DNA from: Pseudoselenomonas ruminantium
GTDB taxonomy: Bacteria; Bacillota; Negativicutes; Selenomonadales; Selenomonadaceae
Direction: 5' to 3'
Assembly: GCA_902781305.1 (NCBI GenBank)
Contig: CACZIV010000010.1
Coordinates: 1 to 40,235, forward strand
Length of the DNA stretch: 40,235 bases
Below, in pieces: positions 33,496-40,235 of the stretch. The notes under the pieces were generated by a model. The model did not search any database. It was given only the letters and a program-made list of their open reading frames with translations, and had not been told where the DNA came from. Made by a program: the position numbers and the translations under genes. Numbering within the stretch: position 1 is the first letter of the stretch; each line of letters opens with the position of its first letter.

Positions 33496-33569
33496 AACAG
33501 GTAACCCCTTTCATTTATCGTCACATTATATTATTCGCTTTATTTTTCCATTTTCCTGCATTTTTTTGT

Positions 33570-35420
33570 TTATGACTGCATCCAAAGTTTCTGATAGCTC
33601 TCCAGCTGCCTTACTGTGTGCTGAATGATATTCTTTGCCAGCTGCGGTGAATTTTCGGTTAAACGCTGCAACGCCGACAGCGGAACCGTCAGCAGCACAG
33701 CCTGTTCAGTAAGCACTTCTGCCGACAGGCGACACTTCCGTTTGGGCAGCAGGGCCAGTTCATTAATCCAGCTGGTTTCCACCCGGATATCCAACGCATT
33801 GTACCAGCCATCACCGGTTTCCAGACAGCGTGCCACCTTGCCTTTGACCAAGAAGACTGCATTTTCCTCGATTTCTTTCTCGGCAATACGATCGCCTTCA
33901 AAACGCGTACTCAGCTTTGCATCCCGCATAAAGAGTTGAATCAGGCCTCTGTCACATTCCTGCAAGAGCGACAGGCGGGAAATATAATCCTGCAATATCT
34001 TGCGGGAATCCTCCGGCGGAATCTGCTGTATCTCCTGCTTCCAGCGATTTTGCAAGCGGGGCAAAAATTCTGCATAGGACAGATTCCAATCGGTCAGCAG
34101 CTGCTGCAGAACCAACAGATAATGATTGGCCAGCATACGGATATCGGCATCCGTAAAGAGTTTCTCACGATAAACAAACTTTAACCAAACCTGTCCCTCA
34201 TCGGCACTAAACCGCAAAGCCAAACGGACATTGCGCACATCCATTGAATTTTGCAGAACAACGCTGCCCTCCAGGCATCCCTTGACTTCCACATAGGTTT
34301 TCCCGGATTGGAAGAAATCAACAAAGTTCAAGAAATGGTCAAAATTATTTTCCCAGCTGCCGACCAATGAGGCAATATCCCTGCGGGCCAAAGCCGCATA
34401 AGGCTTGGAGATGACAAACTGCTGAAATGCCTTTGTGATGATTCCCTGTACAGTAGAACCATCCTCAATCTGCATACGCATCGGCACCAGACTAGGCTCA
34501 GCACCCTCCCCCTGGCTGCGCGGCACCAACAGGCAATACGCCAGATCCTGACATTCATTTTCCTGTTGCAGCAAAAAGCTCCATGCTGTATGCAAGATGG
34601 ACATCAGCATCATCTTATTGTCCTTGGCCTGCTTGCGCAAATCAGACTGAATGTCCAAGGGAATCCGGATGACATAACTGTTTTGGCGGGAATCCGAATT
34701 TTCTCCGCCTTTTCGCATATAGGGAACTTTCGGCAGCGGTGGAAGTCCGCTTAATACTTTTGACCAATAATTCATCACCGGTTCAGCCATCTTCTCGGTC
34801 ATGACCAGGCCGTTATCCCGGCTGGCATTCAGTTGTACATTCTCCCCCTGCGCCAAACGGAAAAGATTGTGGATATTCAGCCCATTCAAAACGGCTTGCA
34901 CAGCAGTTACAATAACGGCATACTCATCCGTCCCCGTATGGAGTATCACAAAACGGATCAACATGTCATGCTTCAGGTCAAATCCTTGACGCATTTCCGT
35001 TTCCATAATCTTCCGCAACGTTCCATCCAGTTCATCTTCTGGCACATCCTCCAAATTGCGGAATACAATCGTTGGGAGTTCCCGTCGTTCGGTAAAAACT
35101 ACCGCTACCGTCCGATTCTTTAAGGGACAGTAATTTAGCCGCCAAGCCTCTTCAGCTGCCATCATTTTATTAACGGCCATATTAAATTTCAGCGGAAGAA
35201 TCTTGCCCTTTATCTTATACAGGGTCTGCAATACGGCCCCTGACGTATTTACATTTGCCTTGGCGCCCAATAAACTTTCCTCGCGGTTATTTAATTCCCG
35301 TATATACTGAATGGTCTTGGCAGCCAGGCCGTGCATGCCTTTCTGCGCACCATAAATACACTCCAAAAAAATCTGTGTGGTGCTATCCAGTTCAGCAAAT
35401 GTCCGTCTTTCATCAGCCAT
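33570..35420 (-). CDS. Degenerate condensation-domain protein fused to a cyclic-nucleotide-binding-like domain
   Basis: The 616-aa protein joins two modules. Residues ~65-475 resemble NRPS condensation domains: YWSKVLSGLPPLPKVP, the linker ALARRDIAS and the closing FTDADIRMLANHYLLVLQQLL fit the fold. The catalytic HHxxxDG is replaced by VQAVLNG (174-180), losing both histidines and the aspartate, so condensation is unlikely. Residues ~485-616 look like a CRP-type cyclic-nucleotide-binding fold (FEGDRIAEKEIEENAVFLVKGKVA), with NELALL...RLSA where cAMP binders have GELAL...RxA. No DNA-binding domain follows. ATG at 35418-35420 has AGGGGG 9 bases upstream; a longer frame to 35453 is less likely. 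It precedes STAS and RsbW-like genes. Function unknown. Confidence 0.7.
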   Translation of the reverse strand: MADERRTFAELDSTTQIFLECIYGAQKGMHGLAAKTIQYIRELNNREESLLGAKANVNTSGAVLQTLYKIKGKILPLKFNMAVNKMMAAEEAWRLNYCPLKNRTVAVVFTERRELPTIVFRNLEDVPEDELDGTLRKIMETEMRQGFDLKHDMLIRFVILHTGTDEYAVIVTAVQAVLNGLNIHNLFRLAQGENVQLNASRDNGLVMTEKMAEPVMNYWSKVLSGLPPLPKVPYMRKGGENSDSRQNSYVIRIPLDIQSDLRKQAKDNKMMLMSILHTAWSFLLQQENECQDLAYCLLVPRSQGEGAEPSLVPMRMQIEDGSTVQGIITKAFQQFVISKPYAALARRDIASLVGSWENNFDHFLNFVDFFQSGKTYVEVKGCLEGSVVLQNSMDVRNVRLALRFSADEGQVWLKFVYREKLFTDADIRMLANHYLLVLQQLLTDWNLSYAEFLPRLQNRWKQEIQQIPPEDSRKILQDYISRLSLLQECDRGLIQLFMRDAKLSTRFEGDRIAEKEIEENAVFLVKGKVARCLETGDGWYNALDIRVETSWINELALLPKRKCRLSAEVLTEQAVLLTVPLSALQRLTENSPQLAKNIIQHTVRQLESYQKLWMQS

Positions 35421-35518
35421 AAGCAATATCCCCCTATTCATCTTAGAAATCAAGTCCTAAGTATCCCACTTTTATTTATTCGCCTATTCGATGAAATATT
35501 CCTTTTTTCTAGGAAAAA

Positions 35519-35544
35519 TGACCCGTCAAAAATTTGACAGGTCA
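35519..35544 (-). terminator. Intrinsic terminator after ribF
   Basis: A stem TGACCTGTCAAA / TTTGACGGGTCA (one mismatched or G-U position) with a 2-nt centre is followed by TTTTTCC on the minus strand, 6 bases past the ribF stop. It closes the infB-ribF operon. Confidence 0.88.
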
Positions 35545-35549
35545 AAAAC

Positions 35550-36473
35550 TTAATAGCGCCAAAACTGTTTGGCTTTTTCCTTATCCTTTTTTATCTGCTT
35601 GACCAGTTGGTCAACGCCGTCAAACTTCACTTCATCCCGCAGTTTTTCGATAAATTCTACGGCAATGAGCTTATCGTAGAGGTCACCCTTGAACTCGGCG
35701 ATATTGACTTCAATCCGGCGATTGCAGCCCTTGAAGGTGGGGTTATTGCCGATATTGGCTACGCCATTATAGCTGTGTCCCTGGAACTTCACCCCGACCG
35801 CATAGACGCCATTGGGCAGCATTACCCGCTGCTCGCTGATGGCTAAGTTCGCCGTAGGAAAGCCCAGGAGCCTGCCACGTTCGTCCCCATGAATCACCCG
35901 TTCCATCACGGTAAAGGGACAGCCTAAAAAGTCGCTGGCCGTATGCAAATCCCCCACCGCGAGCAAGCTGCGGACACGGGTAGAACTTACCGGCCGGCCA
36001 TCGCGCAGGACAGCCGGGCAGATTTCTGCCGTAAAGCCATACGCATTGCCTTCCCGCAGGAGCATGCGCTGCGTGCCCTTGCCCTTACAGCCAAAGGTAT
36101 AATTGGGGCCGGTCACCACATAGGAAGGCGCCAGATTCATGCGCAGGATTTCCAAAAATTCCTCGGGACGGCGGCTGGCAAATTCCTTGGTAAAAGGCAT
36201 GGCAATCAAAATGTCCACGCCGAGTTCCTCCAGCCGTTTTTCCCGCAGGATGTTGTTGCCAATCTGTGGCGGCATGGCCTGCGGAGCCAACACCGATAAG
36301 GGATGATTGCTAAAGGTAAAGACCACGGACTTGCCACCAATCTTTTGGGCCAGTTCTACTGCTCGGCGAATAATGCTCTGATGGCCGATATGCACGCCAT
36401 CAAACATGCCGAGCGCCACCGTCAGGCGGGGATATTTTTTTGTTAAATCAATCAGTTTGTTGTATACTTCCAT
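35550..36473 (-). CDS. ribF: Bifunctional riboflavin kinase / FAD synthetase
   Basis: RibF turns riboflavin into FMN and then FAD. The 307-aa protein has an N-terminal nucleotidyltransferase domain with LGMFDGVHIGHQSIIRRA and SSTRVRSLLAVGD, and a C-terminal flavokinase domain with GRLLGFPTANL. Length is normal. It is the last gene of the infB-rbfA-nrnA-truB operon, 7 bases after truB, the usual Firmicute place. It is not under the FMN riboswitch that controls the rib operon. Confidence 0.96.
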   Translation of the reverse strand: MEVYNKLIDLTKKYPRLTVALGMFDGVHIGHQSIIRRAVELAQKIGGKSVVFTFSNHPLSVLAPQAMPPQIGNNILREKRLEELGVDILIAMPFTKEFASRRPEEFLEILRMNLAPSYVVTGPNYTFGCKGKGTQRMLLREGNAYGFTAEICPAVLRDGRPVSSTRVRSLLAVGDLHTASDFLGCPFTVMERVIHGDERGRLLGFPTANLAISEQRVMLPNGVYAVGVKFQGHSYNGVANIGNNPTFKGCNRRIEVNIAEFKGDLYDKLIAVEFIEKLRDEVKFDGVDQLVKQIKKDKEKAKQFWRY

Positions 36474-36480
36474 GATTTTA

Positions 36481-37368
36481 TCACCGCCCTATTACCTTCA
36501 CCGGCAAAAGTTCTTCTCTTTCTTTATCGTAACGGCCTACGCCGATGAAATGACCATCCGCATAAACCCGCAGGCTTTCCGTCTGTGCCGTAAAGTTACG
36601 CACCGTGCTGGAAAGACCGTTACAGAAGGCCTTTTCCCGTTTGGGGTTCAAATCAAAGCGCTGCATACTGCTCAGATACTTATCCGCAGGCAACAGGGCA
36701 TTGGCACCTGCTGCGGCCAGTTCTTCCAAAGTCAGAGCCGCTTCGGCCGTAAAGTCACCGACTCTGCGCCGCAGCAAAAATGCCATGGTGGCGGGAACGC
36801 CCAAGGCTTCGCCGATATCCTGACAGAGGCTGCGAATATACGTTCCCTTGCTGCAATCGCAATCAATCAGCAGCATATCGTGGCTGTGTGCCAGTAAATC
36901 CAGCCGATAGATGGTGACTTCCCGAGACGGGACTTCGACAGCTTTACCCGCCCGCAGCAAATCACAGGCTTTCTGCCCATTAATTTTAATCGCCGAATGC
37001 GCCGGCGGCGTCTGCTGGATTTTACCGGTGAACTTTTGCAGCACCTTTTCCAGCGTTGACATGTCAAAATCTGACCAGTCAGCTTGACTCGTCAATACCT
37101 TGCCCGTATCGTCACCGCTGTCGGTGGCAATCCCCAGCTTGATTTCTGCCCGGTAGGTCTTATCCGTAATTTCGAGGTACTCGATAAGGCGGGTGGCTGT
37201 GCCCACGGCCACAGGCAGCACGCCTGCTGCCGCCGGGTCCAAGGTACCGGCATGTCCTACTTTTTTCGTATGGAGTACCCGCCGCACATAGCCCACCACA
37301 TCATGGGAGCTCATGCCGGGAGGTTTTAGGATATTGAGAAAGCCGCTTACGGGCTTTACCTCCGTCAC
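36481..37368 (-). CDS. truB: tRNA pseudouridine(55) synthase
   Basis: TruB makes pseudouridine 55 in the T loop of tRNAs. The 295-aa protein has GFLNILKPPGMSSHDVV, the catalytic Asp in HAGTLDPAAAGVLPVAVG, and the conserved Tyr segment DKTYRAEIKLG. A later CDCSKGTYIRSLCQDIG motif also fits. A small C-terminal PUA-like tail follows from about residue 240. The start overlaps the end of the DHH phosphoesterase gene by 4 bases (ATGA). Confidence 0.97.
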   Translation of the reverse strand: MTEVKPVSGFLNILKPPGMSSHDVVGYVRRVLHTKKVGHAGTLDPAAAGVLPVAVGTATRLIEYLEITDKTYRAEIKLGIATDSGDDTGKVLTSQADWSDFDMSTLEKVLQKFTGKIQQTPPAHSAIKINGQKACDLLRAGKAVEVPSREVTIYRLDLLAHSHDMLLIDCDCSKGTYIRSLCQDIGEALGVPATMAFLLRRRVGDFTAEAALTLEELAAAGANALLPADKYLSSMQRFDLNPKREKAFCNGLSSTVRNFTAQTESLRVYADGHFIGVGRYDKEREELLPVKVIGR

Positions 37369-38315
37369 GATTCAGCCTCCAATACCTGCGTAATGGCCTT
37401 GATAAGGTCATTTCTGGCTTCAGCACAGTTCTTTTCAATCGAACAGCCTGCCGCCCGCACATGACCGCCACCGCCAAACTGCAGGGCAATTTTCGTTACG
37501 TCAATGCCCTTGGAGCGCAGGCTCACGCGGCAAAGGCCCGGCTCCTTTTCCTTCAGGGTAAAAGCGATATCCACGCCTTCAATGACCCGCACCATGCCAA
37601 TAAGGCCTTCGGGGGCTTCATGTTCCTGCAGGGCGGCATGGTCCAGACAAATGCCGGCCACCTTACCATCTGCCAGGAGTTCAATCTTCTGCAGGGCAAA
37701 GGCCAGGCTCTGTACCTCCGAAAAAGGACGCTGTTCGAGCGCTTCGGAAATAACATTAGGCTGCGCACCACAGGCCAGCAAAGAAGCTGCTGTCTGCATG
37801 GTTCTCGGCGTGGTATTCGAGAAACGGAACCAGCCGGTATCCATCGCCAGGCCCGTATACAGGCACATCGCCATATCCTGCGTACAGGGTACGCCTAGTT
37901 CTTCGATTAATTGGTAAATGATTTCGGCAGTAGCGGCCGCCGTTCCATCGAGATAGAGCTTATCAGCTTGACCGTCATTGGTGATATGATGGTCAATATT
38001 GAGAGTCGGGGCGTTGACCGCCTCTTTTACCCGGCCAATGCGGTCAAGGCTCACATCCACCGCCACCAAAAGGTCTGCGGGGATGTTTTGCCCTTCTTCC
38101 ACTTTCCCTATAAGCTCATATCCCGGCAGCACAGAAAATGCTGCCGGGATATCATCATCGATGAAAACCTGCACCTCTTTGCCCAAAGCCTTGAGTGCAT
38201 GCATAAGGCCAAGGGAACTGCCGATGGCATCGCCATCGGGGTTCACATGGGCAGTAAGCACAATGCGTTCATGGGCTTTGAGTTCCGCTGCCGTTTCCGT
38301 CAATGAAATTTGCAT
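37365..38315 (-). CDS. nrnA: DHH-family phosphoesterase (NrnA-like nanoRNase/pAp phosphatase)
   Basis: NrnA-type enzymes degrade 2-5 nt RNAs and can dephosphorylate pAp. The 316-aa protein has all DHH motifs: HVNPDGDAIGSSLGL, VDVSLDRIG, the eponymous NIDHHITNDG and CLYTGLAMDTGWFRF. The DHHA1 domain ends in FGGGGHVRAAG. Its place between rbfA and truB is standard for Firmicutes. Substrate choice (nanoRNA, pAp or cyclic di-nucleotide products) is by family analogy. Confidence 0.92.
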   Translation of the reverse strand: MQISLTETAAELKAHERIVLTAHVNPDGDAIGSSLGLMHALKALGKEVQVFIDDDIPAAFSVLPGYELIGKVEEGQNIPADLLVAVDVSLDRIGRVKEAVNAPTLNIDHHITNDGQADKLYLDGTAAATAEIIYQLIEELGVPCTQDMAMCLYTGLAMDTGWFRFSNTTPRTMQTAASLLACGAQPNVISEALEQRPFSEVQSLAFALQKIELLADGKVAGICLDHAALQEHEAPEGLIGMVRVIEGVDIAFTLKEKEPGLCRVSLRSKGIDVTKIALQFGGGGHVRAAGCSIEKNCAEARNDLIKAITQVLEAES

Positions 38316-38320
38316 TTGTT

Positions 38321-38701
38321 TTACTCCTCAGGTGCCGAATCCTTTGCTTTCGCTTCATCTTCGGCCTTGATTTTTAAGAGCAGTTCCTGGATATGCGCAC
38401 TGTAATCCAGCGACTTATCCAGCGCAAAGCTCAGTTCCGGGGTTACCCGCAGGCGAATTCGCTTGCCGATTTCCCGGCGGATAAAGCCCAAGCTACTGTT
38501 AAGCCCCGACCAGCAGGCCTTCACCTGAGATTCGTTTCCCATCAGGCTCACATAGACCTTGGCCTCTCGCAAATCACCCGTGCATTCCACAGACGTTACG
38601 GTCACAAAGCCAATGCGGGGGTCTTTTAATTCCCGCAGGATAATCTGGCTGATTTCCTGCTTCATCAGTTCCTGAACTTTTTCCACGCGCAGCTGTCCCA
38701 C
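38321..38701 (-). CDS. rbfA: Ribosome-binding factor A
   Basis: RbfA is a KH-fold factor that helps mature the 30S subunit, near the 16S 5' end. The protein shows RVEKVQELMKQEISQIILRELKDPRIGFVTVTSVE and LRVTPELSFALDKSLDYSAHIQELL, both typical. I chose GTG at 38699-38701 because AGGAGG lies 9 bases upstream, giving 126 aa; a GTG two codons earlier is only 3 bases from that site. It lies between infB and the DHH gene. Confidence 0.95.
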   Translation of the reverse strand: MGQLRVEKVQELMKQEISQIILRELKDPRIGFVTVTSVECTGDLREAKVYVSLMGNESQVKACWSGLNSSLGFIRREIGKRIRLRVTPELSFALDKSLDYSAHIQELLLKIKAEDEAKAKDSAPEE

Positions 38702-38735
38702 AGTCACGCACCTCCTTCTACTTCTATGTCAGTCA

Positions 38736-40235
38736 TTATTCCTCATTTTCTTTGGCAGCCCGTGCTTCAGCTTCTGCCTGACGCTTTCTGGCGGCCTCTT
38801 TGTTGGCTTCGTTGATATCCGTGGCAATTTCTTCCATCGTGTAGGCTTCGATAATATCGCCTTCCTTGAAGTCACGATAGTCAATGATGGAAATACCGCA
38901 TTCGTAACCGGCAGCTACTTCCTTCACCTCATCCTTGAAGCGGCGCAGGGAGTCGATTTCACCGTCAAACACTTCGATGTTGTCACGGATAATACGAATC
39001 TTGGAGTTGTTGTGAATCTTGCCTTCGAGGACATAGGAACCAGCAACAAGCGCCTTGGAGAACTTCATGACCTGGCGAATTTCTACGCGGCCCTGTACAA
39101 CTTCCTTGTACTTGGGCTTGAGCATACCGCTCATAGCGTCCTTGACGTCGTTGAGGGCGTCATAGATGACGCGGTAAGTGCGGATATCCACATCTTCCGT
39201 ATCGGCTACGCGGCGTGCATTGGCATCCGGGCGCACGTTGAACGCGATGATGATGGCATTCGATGCCGAAGCCAGCATAACATCGGATTCGTTTACGGCA
39301 CCTACGCCGGAATGAACCACGCTGACGCGAACTTCGTCGTTCTTGTTGAGCTTGAGGAGCGAGCCGCAGAGTGCTTCGACAGACCCCTGTACGTCAGCCT
39401 TGACCACGATATTGAGGTCTTTGATTTCGCCTTCCTGAATCTGATGGAACAGGTCATCGAGGGATACCTTCTTGCTCTTGATGAGGTTGGTGCGCTGACG
39501 TTCTACGCGGGCTTCCGCAATGGAGCGGGCCTGTTTTTCTTCAAGCACGGCCAGAATATCACCGGCTGCCGGTACGTCGTTAAGACCGAGAATCTCAACC
39601 GGCACAGACGGGCCAGCCTTCTTGACGTTGTTACCACGGTCATCCACCATAGCGCGAACCTTACCATAGGTCGTACCGCAGACCACGGAGTCACCGATAC
39701 GCAGGGTACCGTTCTGTACGAGTACCGTTGCCACCGTACCACGGCCCTTGTCGAGCTTGGCTTCGATGATTACACCGCGAGCATCACGGTTCGGGTTAGC
39801 CTTGAGTTCTTCAACTTCGGCAACGAGCAGTACGTTTTCCAAGAGGTCATCAATACCGATCTGCTGCTTGGCCGATACGGGAACCATGATGGTGTCGCCG
39901 CCGTATTCTTCCGGAACGAGGTTGTGTTCCATGAGTTCCTGCTTCACGCGGTCCGGATTAGCGCCCGGCTTATCAATCTTGTTGACCGCCACGATAATGG
40001 GCACGTTAGCAGACTTGGCATGGTTGATGGCTTCGACGGTCTGAGGCATAACGCCGTCATCGGCAGCAACCACGAGGATCGCGATATCCGTAATCTGAGC
40101 ACCGCGGGCACGCATAGCCGTAAACGCTTCATGGCCCGGCGTATCGAGGAAGACAATCTTCTTGCCCTTGCAGTTTACCTGATAAGCACCGATGTGCTGG
40201 GTAATACCGCCGGCTTCGTGAGCGGATACATGGGT
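38736..40235 (-). CDS. infB: Translation initiation factor IF-2, 5'-truncated by the window edge
   Basis: IF-2 is the GTPase that brings initiator tRNA to the ribosome. The window holds the C-terminal 499 residues; the frame is open to 40235 and continues outside. Visible are the switch I part [11 protein letters not shown]3 [18 protein letters not shown]4 VNKIDKPG, then domains II-IV, with the closing part [24 protein letters not shown] charged tail rich in Ala, Glu, Arg and Lys ends the chain. The first internal Met (40115) is not the start. It is followed by rbfA after 34 bases. Confidence 0.98.
   Translation of the reverse strand, partial: THVSAHEAGGITQHIGAYQVNCKGKKIVFLDTPGHEAFTAMRARGAQITDIAILVVAADDGVMPQTVEAINHAKSANVPIIVAVNKIDKPGANPDRVKQELMEHNLVPEEYGGDTIMVPVSAKQQIGIDDLLENVLLVAEVEELKANPNRDARGVIIEAKLDKGRGTVATVLVQNGTLRIGDSVVCGTTYGKVRAMVDDRGNNVKKAGPSVPVEILGLNDVPAAGDILAVLEEKQARSIAEARVERQRTNLIKSKKVSLDDLFHQIQEGEIKDLNIVVKADVQGSVEALCGSLLKLNKNDEVRVSVVHSGVGAVNESDVMLASASNAIIIAFNVRPDANARRVADTEDVDIRTYRVIYDALNDVKDAMSGMLKPKYKEVVQGRVEIRQVMKFSKALVAGSYVLEGKIHNNSKIRIIRDNIEVFDGEIDSLRRFKDEVKEVAAGYECGISIIDYRDFKEGDIIEAYTMEEIATDINEANKEAARKRQAEAEARAAKENEE

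Noticed and set aside
35421-35518. Promoter of the condensation-like/cNMP-like gene, including a sigma-B-type reading of GTGGGATACT
   Set aside because: No -35 at proper distance supports either a sigma-A or sigma-B promoter, so I left it unannotated.

Overview
The window looks like a chromosomal segment of a diderm Firmicute of the Negativicutes, probably Selenomonas, Mitsuokella or a relative. I infer this from Firmicute-type genes (ctsR-mcsA-mcsB-clpC, RNase J, Hsp33, an EF-G paralogue, SAM-I and FMN riboswitches), roughly 50% GC, and the protein sequence style. No 16S gene is present to prove it. Every gene I can support is on the minus strand, so transcription runs from high to low coordinates. 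There is no sign of phage, insertion sequence, CRISPR or plasmid genes.

From the right edge leftwards: (1) 35.5-40.2 kb is an infB(partial)-rbfA-nrnA/DHH-truB-ribF operon ending in a terminator. (2) 32.5-35.4 kb is a three-gene signalling cluster: a protein joining a degenerate NRPS condensation-like domain to a cyclic-nucleotide-binding-like domain, a STAS anti-sigma antagonist, and an RsbW-like protein. This is the most unusual part of the window. (3) metK lies behind a SAM-I riboswitch, followed by an orphan 123-aa gene and a separate hisF-hisIE pair. (4) 24.5-28.8 kb holds RNase J, HU and an EF-G-like GTPase. (5) A secreted DUF3298-type protein is followed by the FMN-riboswitch operon ribD-ribE-ribBA-ribH-yfcE, then hslO. 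(6) A lone LuxR-type regulator precedes tRNA-Lys(CTT). (7) An unknown 236-aa gene overlaps a nucleoid-associated protein gene and is followed by hflX and an aluminium-resistance/methionine-gamma-lyase-family gene. This HflX carries a complete JAMM-type metal-site signature in its N-terminal extension. (8) A membrane N-acetyltransferase of the HGSNAT type is paired with a GH84 beta-N-acetylglucosaminidase. (9) An orphan zinc-binding lipoprotein precedes the ctsR-mcsA-mcsB-clpC-(44-aa ORF)-radA heat-shock operon, whose promoter carries CtsR-like boxes. (10) ispH overlaps rpsA, which ends at a terminator at the left edge.

Much of the content is housekeeping: translation (infB, rbfA, truB, rpsA, tRNA-Lys, EF-G-like, HflX), proteostasis (CtsR regulon, Hsp33), flavin supply (rib operon, with ribF elsewhere) and SAM supply. 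Regulatory architecture is readable: sigma-A promoters with 17-18 bp spacing precede ispH, ctsR, znuA, tRNA-Lys, the LuxR gene, the rib operon, HU, RNase J, hisF and metK, and clear intrinsic terminators close most units. Several genes start with TTG or GTG behind strong Shine-Dalgarno sites.
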